A stretch of DNA of 64,000 nt from Castanea sativa (Eukaryota > Streptophyta > Magnoliopsida > Fagales > Fagaceae): assembly GCF_040712315.1 (NCBI RefSeq), contig NC_134017.1, positions 16,956,001 through 17,020,000 of the forward strand, read 5' to 3'. The notes under the pieces are model-generated. The model was not told the DNA's origin and did not search any database. It saw nothing but the letters and a program-made list of their open reading frames with translations. The translations under genes and the position numbers were made by a program. Shown here one piece after another: positions 35,313-46,394 of the stretch (position 1 is the first letter of the stretch; every line of letters starts with the position of its first letter).

Positions 35313-35868
35313 TAATATAGAGAACGCTGTAGCAACTCCAAACCATTATTTTATCTTAAAAAAATATCCGGCTGAATAAAAAAAAATATTCTTTCTCTCT
35401 CATTCCTTTTCTCTTTCGTCCTTCACTCTCTATCTCAACGGTAATATACCACAATCAAAACAAAAACACAAAATCCAATCGAAAAATTTGAAACACAAAA
35501 ACAATCTTTCTCATAAGCCTAATGAAATCTGAACAATAAAATAAAACTAATAAAAAAAAACAAACATGTAGAACACCGATCTCCACTTCTTTGCCAGCGA
35601 TCTATGTGTGTATGAGAGAGAATTTGTTTCTATGAGATAGAGGGAGAGAGTGTTCTAAGATCAAGTAGAAATGGAAAAAGTAAAAATAGAGAGAGCTAGA
35701 GAAAAAGAGAGAGAGATAGCTGAAGAAATGATCCGGAATGAACTAGAGGAAAGGAGTGGGATACGTGTATGGTGGAAAAAAAACCAAGAGAAAAAAAAAA
35801 AAAAAAAACACATGGATGACAGATGGTGTGAAGGGAAAAATAATATAAAAAATAAGAAGTGGCAATTA

Positions 35869-36051
35869 AGAAATGCTACCACAATATTTTCACAATAAAT
35901 CTTAAGTAATAGATTATTATTAGCTAATATTGGTGAGTAAAAAAATAATTTCAACGGTGGATTCAAATTAGAATTAGTAACAACTTTCTACATAAGATTT
36001 TAATATGATTCTTGTAAAAGTATTGCGAAAAATGTTGTAGATATAACATTT
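35869..36051. mobile_element. Second copy of the GAAATG..CAATATTTTCAC MITE
   Basis: Same end motif as the MITE at 34390-34561 ('gaaatgctaccacaatattttcacaataaat'), with a diverged inverted right end near 36000-36050. The TSD is not readable. Confidence 0.5.
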
Positions 36052-36466
36052 TTCATTAAAAAATATAATTGTTGGGAATGAATATAGGAAGGATAAATGA
36101 TGATAAAAAAAGAATAAAGAATGAATGAAGAAATAATATTTAAATGAGATAGATAATCTGTTGGAAAGTGTATTTGAAAAAGTTGGTGGCTAAAAGGTAA
36201 AAGTCACTGTTCATTCTCTAAATAGTACAAAAATTTGGAGAATCTGCTGGAGATGCTCTTATAATTAGATATGGAAGTATGAATTGAAAGTAATTGTCGT
36301 TTTTTGTTCAACTGGCAGTATTACAAAGTCATTCCTAAACATGTAATGGAATCAAAACATGGCAATTGCCAAGTTTGCTCATATAACAACTCTGAGTTTA
36401 TTTATGTGTATAAAATTATAGAGTCCGAGTTTGATTCTTACTTCCAATTAACAAAAAAGGTGTATG

Positions 36467-37052
36467 CAGGGGCGGCTTGATGCATTTGGAGGCCTAAGGC
36501 GAAAATTAATTATCTTGTATTAGATGCAAAATTACTACTAATTAATATGAACTACGTATAATTTTTTTTTTATATAGAAATTTTATAAATAGAAAAAGTT
36601 TGACAAATTTTTTCATAATTGTTGATGTGATAGATTGATAGTGGTAAGTGAAAAAGCGGTGTAAGTGGTAGACTTAAATGAGAACTAGTAAAAGTTTGCT
36701 AACTCAACTTTCATTATTATTATTTTTTAAAAAAAGTGCAATATTCACAATATTTTTTATAACAAATTCTAGGTTTTAAGTTGCTTTTTATTTTCTATTT
36801 GAAAATATCACTATCATTATTTTTTTCCATCAATAACAACCTATTGCTTAACATTAGTTGTAAAAGTGTTGTGAAAAATATTGTAGACGTTGCATTTTTC
36901 TCTCTTTTTTATTTGTTTTTCATCTAGTAAAAAAATATCATTTTATTTATTTATTATAAATAACCCTATTGGTTAAAATTTGAGAGCCTTTTTTTTTTTG
37001 TTTGGGGCCTTAGGCGACCGCATTTTTTGTTCTAGCATCCAGCCGGCTCATG
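36467..37052. mobile_element. Non-autonomous hAT element, 586 bp
   Basis: Flanked by GGTGTATG (36459-36466) and GGTGCATG (37053-37060), an 8-bp duplication with one change. Ends are CAGGGGCGGCTTGATGC and, inward from the right, CATGAGCCGGCTGGATGC; 'ggcctaaggcg' follows near both ends. The interior is AT-rich and non-coding, and holds a small palindromic MITE-like block (about 36735-36900). Confidence 0.7.
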
Positions 37053-37060
37053 GGTGCATG

Positions 37061-37533
37061 TGTGACAGAAGAAAAACTATATTTACATAAATGCATGTAA
37101 AATGAAAGTATTTTATTCAATAACAAAATATGTAGATACATGATAAGTGTTCTAGCACTCACAAATTGGATATGGCTATTAACAAATAAAATGTTGAGAT
37201 TAGACCACTGTCAGGGATGTTTTTGCAACAAGGGCTGAAATGTTAGAATGAGCCCAAAACTCTTCTTGTTTTTTTAAAATGATTATCTTTGGAAAGCCAA
37301 GCCCAAAATTTCTAATGTACGATAAATAAAGGCTATTGGTGATTTAGAAAGAGAGAATCAAAATTAGAATGACAAAAATGTATAAATAATGCTTAGAACA
37401 TCAGGTATGGAACTTTTCTCCTAAGACAGCAATAGGAATTTGAGAGAGGTGGTGAGGGAGAGAGAGAAGACTCTTTGGTATCACTATATTTACCCTTAGG
37501 CCTTAGAATGTCGTTACTCTTTGCTGGCTGAAT
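37061..37533. other. Intergenic, nothing seen
   Basis: No coding or repeat feature recognised. Confidence 0.4.
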
Positions 37534-37548
37534 AAGTTCTTGGTCTGA

Positions 37549-37856
37549 TACCTCTTAATTAGCTCCCAGAATGATACCTCTTTTGTTACACATCCTTACT
37601 CTAATCTCATTCTTGAATGCAGGTCCCTATTCTGGTGTTTTGAAGATGCTAGGATTGGCCACACGCATTGTGAAGGAAACCACTGTGCGGATATTTTGGC
37701 AAATGAGGGAATTTCTAGTTCTAGTCATTTTGTTTATCGCTCTTCTCCTCCTTGTATTATGTACCAACTCTTGGCTGATGCATGGGGTGTTTGCTACTCC
37801 AGACATTGTATTTCCTACCTTGTTTTAATTCAAATCCAGGTTTACCAAAAAAAAAA
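37549..37856 (+). mobile_element. 5'-truncated LINE with RNase H fragment
   Basis: Flanked by AAGTTCTTGGTCTGA (37534-37548) and AAGTTGTTGGTCTGA (37857-37871), a 15-bp target duplication with one change. It ends in an A-run just before the right copy, as expected for target-primed reverse transcription. In one frame (about 37650-37800) the residues THCEGNHCADILANEG fit the last catalytic block of the RNase H domain of plant L1 elements (ExNxxADxLAxxG). Only about 310 bp of the 3' end was inserted. Not functional. Confidence 0.7.
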
Positions 37857-37871
37857 AAGTTGTTGGTCTGA

Positions 37872-39704
37872 GGTTATGGTTTTTGAGCCAAACGTGGCTT
37901 GCTCATTTTGAATTAATGAAAGGGTTTTATGCCAGCCTCAAGGTGCTGGTAAGTACTAGTTTTTGTATAATGGATGAGGCTTTTGTCCCCCAGGATGCTA
38001 ATTTGGTATTTTTGTTTGAATTGCTTTTGTTTAGGGAAGAGATTGGTTTGCTTGTTGCATGGTTTAGGAAATAATTTGACCAAACTCCATTGGTTGTTTC
38101 CTCCCCCCTCCCCCCCCCCCCCCCCCTTCAGGTCCTTGGGAGGTGCACTTAGTGGCAGTATGCAACCAAGTTCAGCTAAGGGATCAGCCATGCTCTAGGG
38201 GCTAAAATTTGCTTGGACAAAAAGTTCAACTATAGACAGAAGAGCTAGAAGCCACTATTTGGGTGAAAATTTCGAGAACTAGACCCTCTCCATGAGCTTT
38301 AGGTGCTGCTAGCATCCCTATCCCACTAAGCAGCACACATAGCTCGAAATCGTGCAAAATGTCCAAAAAGATGGACTTATACCCTTCAAACCACATCCCT
38401 CAAATTCCTATCACATGGGTTTGGGCTTTTTTTTTTTTTTTTTTTTGGATGATTAAAGGAGACTCTACCATATCAGAAATGCCTGCCTACCCTTTGAGGC
38501 CCATAAAGAGGCTGGGTTTGTAGAAAATTTGTCATGAAAATGACCATCTACAACTATTTAGAGTAAAAAGTGGCCTACAACTGATAAAGTGACTTTAAGT
38601 CACTATTTCGAAAAACTGAGGACCATATGATGGTAACACTTTATAACATCTAACAACTTGTTTCACACAAATTGTAAGTTTAATGTAACAAAATCACTGA
38701 TTTCTGGCCGTATATAAGGTAATTGTTGGATGGCCATGTTTATAGTTAACATGTATGAACCAGTAAGGGACTATGTAAGAATTTACCCTATAACACCCCC
38801 ACCCCCACCCCAAGAAAGAAAAAACAGGGGAAAAGGTTTGTAGAAAATGAGCATTTGGGCCAACCCATAAGAAAACCTTGAAGGGATGTATGTAGCCTGT
38901 GTTTGATTAACTTGTTTTGAGAATTAATTCTCAAAATTGATTTTCTATGTTTTCCCAACCCAAGAAAATGATCCGAGCTGTTTGGAAATTTGTTTCTCAA
39001 AAATTTCCCCTCCTTTTTGGAATAAACCATCACAACCAGAAACACTCAAGAGCCACCCATTCCCACCCAAAGCCACCACCCCCATTGTGAAATCCCCCAT
39101 CCACCCATAGAATCCACCCCGGTAGCCAAAAAAATAAATGTTGATTTGAGAATCCACACCAACTTGCTCCTCACTGATATAAAATAAGTGGGGTACCAAA
39201 CACACTCCAAGGTTTCAAATCACTTTTACTACATAACCCTGGAAGGTATTAGATAGGAAAATCTGAACCCACTGGAGAAACCCATAGGGAATGGCTAAAA
39301 TTAAGAAACTGTCAAAAAGTCCCAGAGAAGAAACATGTATAACACTTTGAATTAACCCAAAAAACCTGGTAAGGTGACTAAAACATTAGTCCAAACAAAA
39401 TATATAGATGGTGAAACCGTCAAAGACAAAGAGCATCTAAGCATATAGGGATGTACATCTGGATCTTCCCCGTAATAGGGCTTTATAAAGGTTTAAAGGG
39501 ATAAATATATACTAGTAGTTAGCAAAGATGAGGAAGATCAAATATATACTGGAAAGAGAGAAATCTATGCAAAAGCCTTTGGGAGACAAATTGTTTTTTG
39601 ATTGATAGATAGTAGGGAGGGGATGGTGGGTTCAAACCACTGACATCTAACATTATAGGGTGTGTTACTATTACTATACTATCACTTAAACCCATTTAGG
39701 AGAC
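37872..39704. other. Intergenic; C-tract and A/C-rich runs
   Basis: A nearly pure C run spans about 38103-38126, and three C4-5 runs occur near 38794-38812. Near 39630-39650 the phrase GGTTCAAACCACTGAC resembles a pol III B box of a repeat, but no A box was found. No gene is supported. Confidence 0.4.
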
Positions 39705-40283
39705 TCAATTGGCAATGGAGAGATCATTCATCTCCCTTGTGATTGCTGAAATGCAACTTGAACTCCTAGCAATCCCACCCTTCTTTAGCCCTCCTTTGTC
39801 TCTAGGACTAGTAGACTTGGCCCTCACACCTCTCCCTTCCAATCTGCTCTTCTTCAACATTTCCCTCATGGCCTCTGCTTGGAACAAAATAGGATAAGCC
39901 CTACCAAAGTTGTTAAACCTAGCACAGGCACTCATATGTGCACTCAAAGCCTCTTCTCCCTTCCCTCCATTCTTCTCCACCTCTTCCTTCACTGCTTCAG
40001 CACACAGCCCACATATCCACTTCCCGGAGAACTTGCCTCGCACCTTCTCAATGTACTCCGGCGTGCACTCCTCGCACATGCCACAGCACTCGCACCTTGC
40101 ATCTTCAACTTCAGATATTGGTGGGAGTGTTAACTCGTCAATCACTTCTTTGCTAAGTTCGAATGAAATGTCTGAAACTGTTCTTTGAAGGCTATCGGAT
40201 GAGAGTCTTGTTGGCTTGGAGATGCTGTTGCTTATAGTGTAAGTGCTAGCAATAGTCTTTCCATGTGGTGTCATGATGAACAA
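39705..40283 (-). CDS. DUF1677 family protein
   Basis: A single exon of 192 codons. The family hallmark is the cysteine-rich core, residues about 63-100: CECCGMCEECTPEYIEKVRG, then GKWICGLCAEAVKEE. After it comes a conserved helical part (HMSACARFNNFGRAYPILFQ) and a basic Ser-rich tail. DUF1677 proteins are small plant-only proteins; the CxCCxxCxxC...CxxC pattern suggests metal binding, but their role is not established. The start could be Met1 (40283) or Met4 (40274); the latter gives MTPHGKTIAST and is about equally plausible. There is no signal peptide or membrane segment. A TATA box lies about 110 bp upstream within a duplicated promoter block. No damage seen; probably a working gene. Confidence 0.9.
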   Translation of the reverse strand: MFIMTPHGKTIASTYTISNSISKPTRLSSDSLQRTVSDISFELSKEVIDELTLPPISEVEDARCECCGMCEECTPEYIEKVRGKFSGKWICGLCAEAVKEEVEKNGGKGEEALSAHMSACARFNNFGRAYPILFQAEAMREMLKKSRLEGRGVRAKSTSPRDKGGLKKGGIARSSSCISAITREMNDLSIAN

Positions 40284-40300
40284 TACAATAACTTTCTTAA

Positions 40301-40500
40301 AGTTACAAAAAGATCACCTAATAATAGTGATTGAAATGACTGAGCTTTGAAGACTATCTGATAATGGAAGATAGAAATTACAGCACTCTTATTTATACTA
40401 GTTACAAAAAGATCACCTAATAAGAGTGATTGAAATGACTTTGAGCTTTGAAGACTATCTGATAATGGAAGATAGAAATTACAGCACTCTTATTTATACT
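40301..40500 (-). promoter_or_regulatory. Tandemly duplicated TATA promoter of DUF1677 gene
   Basis: 40301-40399 and 40400-40500 are nearly identical direct copies (99 and 101 bp, differing by two or three bases and a 2-base gap). On the minus strand each ends upstream in TATAAAT (40397-40391 and 40498-40492). The proximal TATA is about 110 bp from the start codon, the distal one about 210 bp. The duplication therefore doubles the core promoter. Confidence 0.75.
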
Positions 40501-40627
40501 AGTGCAGTGGTGCTCCTAGTGATCTACTAAACGGTGAATTTATGTGGACCTTGGAAACTCACATGTGACATGTCAGTTATCAAGCTTAAGCGGGAACAGC
40601 CGTGAACATGCTAGAGTTTCAGATAAG

Positions 40628-40772
40628 TTTGGATTGGAAAGCAAGTTCTTCTATTTTAGTCGGCTTTTATTGATTGGTTTATTTGTTTTTTTAAGTTTTA
40701 ACTTTGGATTGGAAAGCAAGTTATTCTCTTTTTAGTCGGCTTTTATTGATTGGTTTATTTGTTTTTTAAAGT
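40628..40772. repeat. Two tandem ~75-bp units
   Basis: The block beginning TTTGGATTGGAAAGCAAGTT at 40628 recurs at 40703 and is followed both times by 'agtcggcttttattgattgg'. The second copy runs into the longer ~330-bp unit that flanks TE2. Confidence 0.8.
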
Positions 40773-41047
40773 TTGAAATAAGTAATAATTAACGCGGAGC
40801 TAGGTTTTTTTTTTTTTTTGTTTGAAAGGCCACATTTTGGTACTAATATAGTAATCATAAATTAAGATAAACTATTACACGCATACGTAAATACATATAC
40901 ACATATATAAATATAAATATTTAGGTATTAAAGTAGGTCATAATTTATAATATATTGTATATAAAATAAATTTATAAATATATTGTATATAAAATTAACA
41001 ATGTCCACACATGTATACTCATAAGATAATTTTTTAAGGGAAGTTAT
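40720..41047. repeat. Left copy of ~330-bp duplication around TE2
   Basis: From 'gttattctctttttagtcgg' to 'tttttaagggaagttat' this matches 52835-53167 in direct orientation with visible divergence (roughly one base in eight by eye). The two copies meet at the TE2 target site GTTAT. Confidence 0.8.
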
Positions 41048-41796
41048 TGTGGGGGGTAAAAAGATCCTGATGGGAACATGGGCCTTTTGGGCCGTGTTAA
41101 GGAGGGCCGACCTGACCCTGGGTTTGGAAGTTGTTAATACTATGGGTCGGCCCATGCGCCGAGGGTCCGAGGACCAGCCGAGGGTGAACTTACCCTCGGG
41201 TGAGCACCGAAGAACTCGGGATTTCATGGTAAAGGTTAGGGGATGGTACAGTTAAGTCCAATGGGTAAAAGGGGGAAACCCTAGAATGCCCCAGAAACAC
41301 CGGTGTTGAAGGAATGTCAAAGATAAAGGCTGCTACCTCCACATTAAAGACCCTGCACCTACCACCCTGGCCGCATTAATGGGGAGGTGACACTTGAACA
41401 GTGGAAGGGAAACTTCTAGTTACTGTTCAAAGGCACTAAGAAAAGAAATATCTAGGCTAAGGGAGGAGTTGGTGCAACACGTGTATAAAGTATTAAAAAG
41501 AAGAGTATTTAAGGAAGGACCTAGAACAGAAATGGGGAGGGCTTTTGGTAATCTAACAAGAAAAAAGACAAAGAGAGAGAGATAATATAAGAACAGCTCT
41601 CGGCTTACGTCCGAGGAGACCTATTTGCATTACTCCTTGCTGTTTCCAAATACTGGCAATCTTTAGTTTGTCATTTAATCTTCACTCACTTCTAACCTGG
41701 GTTTCAAGCCCACTCTCTACAAATTTTTATTGTTTAAGGCTCATTGGGCCTGAGCCCATAACTGTTCTGGGGTCCAGGTGCAATTGTGCACTTACA
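41048..41796 (+). repeat. TE2 5' LTR (749 bp)
   Basis: It contains a probable core promoter in which a G-box directly touches the TATA box: CACGTGTATAAA at 41478-41489. The region downstream includes (AGAG)n near 41570-41585. Ends TG/CA; partner at 52094-52834. Confidence 0.95.
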
Positions 41797-41798
41797 AT

Positions 41799-41816
41799 TG
41801 GCGCCGTCTGTGGGAA
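41799..41816 (+). other. TE2 primer binding site
   Basis: TGGCGCCGTCTGTGGGAA starts two bases after the LTR. Same 18 bases as in TE1; the first nine fit the 3' end of tRNA-Asp. Confidence 0.8.
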
Positions 41817-41843
41817 ATCTAGTCTAGAAGTAGTAGAGATATT

Positions 41844-43140
41844 ATGGCAGGCTTAGGCTCTCACCATGCAGAGTCACAAGGATCACAACCGGAGGATCAT
41901 TTCGAACGTCTTGAACGTCATAGGGATCGTGAGGGAAGCGTCCATACAGAATGCCCAGGGGCTAGCCATACTCAAGGAGGGGGTAGCACTACCCACGATG
42001 AGGGCTCTAAATCCATGCAGAAGGAAATTAATCGTTTGAAGAGGAAGTTACGCCGTGCTAAACGTAAGGTTTCCCCGTCCTCATCTAGTTCTTCCTCAGA
42101 GAAGGATAGGGGAGTTGGCTACAGTTCAAGGTCATATTCCCCCACTAGCGCAACATCCTCCGGCGAGGAGGACGACCAATCAACTCGCAAACGTAAGAAG
42201 CTTCGTTCTAGGGGCTTAGGCAACGATACCATGAGTAGAGCGTTGCACCAACTCTCTAAATCTCCGTTTTCACGGAGGATTGAGAGGGGAAGGCTTCCCA
42301 GGAGGTTCACCCAGCCCACCTTTACCATCTACAATGGCCGGACTGATCCGGTGGAACACGTGAGTCACTTCAACCAAAGGATGGCAGTGCACTCTCATAA
42401 CGAGACTTTGATGTGTAAAGTCTTCCCCTCTAGCTTGGGACCTGTGGCTATGAGATGGTTTAACGGTCTCAAATCGAGGTCTGTGGGCTCGTTTGGGGAG
42501 TTAACTAGGGCATTCTCTTCGCGCTTCATCACGTGTAGCAGAGTCCCTCGGCCATTGGATTCGTTGCTATCCATGGTCATGAAGGAGGGGGAGACACTGA
42601 AAGCATACTCCGACAGATATTGGGAGATGTTTAATGAAATAGATGGCGACTATGATGAGGTGGCGCTTAATACCTTTAAGGTAGGCCTCCCTACTGATCA
42701 CGACCTAAGAAAGTCTTTGACGAAAAAGCCCGTCCGCAGCGTACGCCGTCTTATGGATCGTATCGACGAATATAAAAGGGTAGAGGAAGACCAGCAGCAA
42801 GGAAAAGGAAAGGAGAAGGTTATCCCGCAGGAGAGAAGGGATTTCAAGTCGGACAGATATCACAACAACAAGCCGAGGAGGGATTACTTCGGACAATCCG
42901 GCTCGGCAGCACCCCAGCCGTAAATGTGTTCCGAGAACCAGCATCGGTTATTAGAAAAAGTTCGTAAAGAGCCCTTTTCGGATGGCCCGGCAAGATGGCG
43001 GGGGACCTGCGAGAAGAAATCAAAACCTTTTCCGTCGGACCACCAGGATGTGGGCCATACTGCGAGAAGTTGTCGGACCCCGTGGAACCATCCTGGAGCA
43101 GCTCGTCGGTGAGGGAAAGTTAAAGCAAGACTTATGTCGG
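41844..43140 (+). pseudogene. TE2 gag
   Basis: An open frame of 359 codons (41844-42923) starts soon after the PBS. The N-terminus is charged and low-complexity (Ser-rich run near residue 75-85, Arg/Lys-rich near 110-145). The Retrotrans_gag core follows: FTIYNGRTDPVEHVSHFNQR, GPVAMRWFNGL, YSDRYWEMFNEIDGDYDEVA. The frame stops at 42923, but matching gag C-terminal residues, with a zinc-knuckle remnant (about 43035-43075, 'HQDVGHTARSC'), continue in other frames to about 43140. So the tail is frame-broken. Gag builds the particle. Whether the breaks are real or sequence errors is open. Confidence 0.85.
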
Positions 43141-43201
43141 CACCGGGCAAGTAAGTCAAGTTGGTTCAAACAACCAGAGGAACAGCATCCTCGGCCAAAC
43201 A

Positions 43202-43774
43202 TTGGGAACAATTAATGTTATCTTCGCTGCACCTGGTAGGACCGGTTCGGGTCCCACTAGGATTATGGCAGTTTCTCATCCGCGGGCCGAGGATGTAGGT
43301 AACAGTGCCGAAGAGATTAAAGAGCACTTTACCCGTCTTGGGTTTCTCCAGGAGGATAAAGTAGGGACTATCCAGCCCCATGACGATGCTCTTGTGGTTA
43401 CCCTCAGGATAGGGAATTATGATGTGAGAAGGGTGATGATAGATCAAGGCAGCGGTGCAGATATCATGTACCCTGATCTATTTAAAGGACTGAGGTTGGA
43501 GTTGGAAGATTTAACTCCTTATGATTCTCCACTTATAAGCTTTGAAGGAAGGGCCGTTGTGCCGAAGGGACAAATCCGCCTACCCGTTCAATCCGGCACA
43601 GAAACGGTTGAGGTAGATTTCATTGTGGTTGACGCGTACTCTCCATATACAGCCATCCTCGCCAGGCCATGGCTGCACGCTTTGGGAGCTGTTTCTTCCA
43701 CCTTACATGTTAAGGTGAAGTTCCCCTCGGGGGAGCATGTTGAGGAAATCCTCGGCGGCCAGTGCAGTTGCTAG
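43202..43774 (+). pseudogene. TE2 aspartic protease region
   Basis: 190 open codons. PHDDALVVTLRIGNYDVRRV leads to the active-site loop IDQGSGADIMYPD, then VDFIVVDAYSPYTAILARPW. It is clearly homologous to the TE1 protease, although the loop differs (DQGSGAD versus DNGSSAD). The catalytic Asp is present. The frame closes at 43774 and the spacer to RT is disordered (stops and frame changes about 43775-43926). Confidence 0.85.
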
Positions 43775-43926
43775 GCAATGCATATCGGCTGCGGTGCTTC
43801 GTCGCCGAAATGGAGTCATCAACCTTGCTCGTCCAGAGTCATAGCAATTAACGCTCCGGAGGCACCGGAGCGATGACAGAAGATGAGGCCGTCCTCGCGA
43901 GGAGTTAGAGAAGTTTGTAATAGCAG

Positions 43927-44333
43927 ATGATCCAGAGGTTCTTCCAAGTTGGCATACTTTTGCCATACCAAGAGAAGATGGAGTTGTTGGAATTTCTGAA
44001 GGATAATTTAGATGTCTTTGCATGGAACCCCTATGAGGCTCCAGGTGTAGATCCGAACTTTATTTGTCATCATCTAAATGTCAATCCGGCCATTGTTCCG
44101 AGGAGGCAGCCACCTCGGCGTCTTCCCCGAGAACATTTCGAGGCCGCTGAAGGAAGAGGTTCTTAAACTCAAAAGGGCGGGGCTATCAAAGAAGTTTTCT
44201 ACCCCGAATGGTTGGCTCATACTTGTTGTCGTTAAGAAGAAGAACGGCAAGTGGAGAGTATGTGTAGACTTTACCGATCGAACAAGGCCTGTCCTAAAGA
44301 TTCGTTCCCAATGCCACGGATTGATCAACCGAG
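43927..44333 (+). pseudogene. TE2 reverse transcriptase, N-terminal part (broken)
   Basis: 43927-44166 encodes the entry to RT (LEFLKDNLDVFAWNPYEAPG, then HHLNVNP). Fingers residues continue in another frame about 44160-44280 (VVKKKNGKWRVCVDFTD). At least three frame changes fall between 44130 and 44340, several next to CTCGG or CCGAG. Because the downstream part is open and conserved, these breaks may be assembly errors. Confidence 0.75.
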
Positions 44334-46394
44334 ATGCTACCGCTCGGACATCCTCGGATGAGTTTTTTGGATGCCTTCCAGGGTTACCACCAAATTCCAC
44401 TTGGCGCTAGAAGATCAGGGAAGATCGCTTTCATTACACCAACCGGGAACTATCATTATAAGGTCATGCCATTTGGGTTAAAAAATGCGGGGGCTACTTA
44501 CCAAAGAATGATGACCCGCATGTTTGAGCAGCAACTGGGGAAAAACATAGAAGTATACGTGGATGATATGGTGGTGAAGAGTAAGACGGTACCTTCGCAC
44601 ATGACAGATTTGGCCGACACCTTCCAGATGCTGAGGAAGTATAAGTTGCGTCTTAACGCCTCCAAGTGTTCTTTTGGCGTGGGGTCTGGAAAATTTCTAG
44701 GATATATGATCACTCATAGGGGCATAGAGGTGAACCCAGTGCAGGTTAAGGCTATTCAGAATTTGCAGCCGCCTCGGAACCCAAAGGAGATTCAGAAATT
44801 GACCGGAATGATTGCTGCGTTGAACAGATTTATTTCTCGGTCAGCTGACCGGTGCCGTCCTTTCTTTCAGTTGTTGAACAAGTGGAAAGGGTTTCAATGG
44901 ACCGAGGATTGTGAGTCGGCTTTCCAACAGCTTAAGCAATATCTTTCTCGCCCGCCCATTTTATCTCGCCCTGAGGTGGATGAGGTTTTATTCGCCTATC
45001 TGGCCGTGGCTATTCATGCGGTTAGCCTAGTCCTCATAAGGAATGAAAATGGATTACAGAGACCGATCTACTACGTTAGTAAGTCCTTGAATGAGGCCGA
45101 GATGCGCTATCTGCCTTTGGAAAAAGCACTTCTGGCTGTGGTCCACGCCACACGCAAACTCCCTCATTATTTTCAGTCTCATACTGTGGTTGTTTTGACC
45201 CAGCTGCCCCTCAAGGCTGTGTTGCGTAGTGCTGATTATTCTGGCAAGGTGGCAAAATGGGGAACCATTTTGGGAGCCTTTGATGTTAAATACAGGCCTC
45301 GCACATCGGTGAAGGGACAGGTCCTCGCAGATTTGGTGGCAGAGTTTACTGAACCATTGATAGAAGAAACTTCAAAAGAAGCACACATGGGTGGAAAATC
45401 AGTTGGTGTGATCACAGACGTATCTCCCTCGGTTTGGAGAGTTCACGTGGATGGGGCTGCTAATCAAAGAGGGTCTGGTGTTGGGCTTGTTCTAGTGTCC
45501 CCTGAAGGGATTGTCTTAGAAAAATCTTTGAGATTAGCCTTCTCGGCTACTAATAATGAAGCTGAGTATGAAGCAGTCTTGGTAGGCATGCAAATGGTAC
45601 ATAAGATGGGTGGCAAGGAAATTCATTTGTTCTCGGACTCTCAGTTAGTGGTCGGCCAAGTTGTGGGTACCATGGAAGCTAGAGATTCCAGGATGCAGGA
45701 ATATTTGGCCCAGGTCAAACGTCAGCAGGCTCAATTCGACTCCTTTGTCTTAGCGCATGTCTCTAGGAGTGGAAATACTCATGCAGATTCTTTGGCTACG
45801 TTGGCAACATCCTCGGCTCAAGGGCTACCAAGGGTTATTCTTGTTGAGGATCTGGTAGAACCTTCTCTTTCAGCTGCTAACGCACCTCGCATCCATCTAA
45901 TAAGGCCTGGTCCTAGCTGGATGGATTCGATCATATCTTTTCTTAAAAATGACATCCTTCCTGAAGACAAGGTCGAAGCAGAAAAGGTACGTCGAAAGGC
46001 GCCGCGTTTCTGGTTGTCCGAGGACCAGAAGTTATACAAACGATCCTTTTCAGGACCGTATTTGTTGTGTGTACACCCTGAATCAACAGAATCATTGCTG
46101 GAGGAATTGCATGAAGGAATTTGTGGGAGTCACACTGGGGGAAGGTCCTTAGCCCATAGAGCCCTGACTCAGGGTTATTGGTGGCCTAATATGCAGAGGG
46201 AGGCTCAGGATTATGCCAGAAAGTGTGATCAGTGTCAGAGGTTCGCCCCTAATATCCACCAACCTGGAGGGGTTCTTAATCCTCTGTCTAGCCCTTGGCC
46301 TTTCGCACAATGGGGCTTGGACATTGTAGGGCCATTCCCGAGAGCCGCCGGAAACAAAAGATGGGCCGCTCGTAGGGACAGACTACTTCACTAA
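44334..46394 (+). pseudogene. TE2 pol: RT, RNase H, aRH and integrase zinc domain
   Basis: 686 open codons, the longest in the window. In order: RT palm with FLDAFQGYHQI, PFGLKNAGATYQRMMTRMF and YVDDMVVKS (about residues 8-85); thumb/connection with GIEVNPVQVKAIQNLQPPR (about 130-150); first RNase H with YYVSKSLNEAEMRYLPLEKA (about 245-270); second, archaeal-type RNase H (about 370-505) with all acidic residues visible in HVDGAA, NNEAEYEA, LFSDSQLV and NTHADSLATLA; then the integrase H2C2 zinc domain with GSHTGG...CDQCQRFAP (about 600-640). The frame fails just inside the integrase core at about 46360. RT, RNase H and integrase would copy and insert the element. The first start codon shown is not the real start; this is an internal piece of Gag-Pol. 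Confidence 0.9.

Larger units (their letters stand above)
34193..36258. mobile_element. TIR element B (GAGCATCTCCAGCAG-type ends), TSD TTA
   Basis: The left end GAGTATTTTCAGCAGG and the right end, read inward, GAGCATCTCCAGCAG continue as inverted repeats of about 200 bp ('tttttgtactgtttagaaagtgaacagt'-like and its complement). Both sides are flanked by TTA (34190-34192 and 36259-36261). It holds two smaller MITEs. Non-coding. Confidence 0.6.

Noticed and set aside
37571..37828. 85-codon frame with a hydrophobic segment, as a membrane protein
   Set aside because: The overlapping frame fits LINE RNase H and the region is bounded by a LINE-type TSD and A-run; the hydrophobic frame is a shadow.
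38103..38126. C-run and nearby C4-5 blocks as a G-quadruplex on the minus strand
   Set aside because: A pure run and only three separate short runs; not a clear four-tract G4 and no gene context.
39620..39660. GGTTCAAACCACTGAC as B box of a tRNA or SINE
   Set aside because: No A box at the right distance and no cloverleaf; only half of the expected signal.
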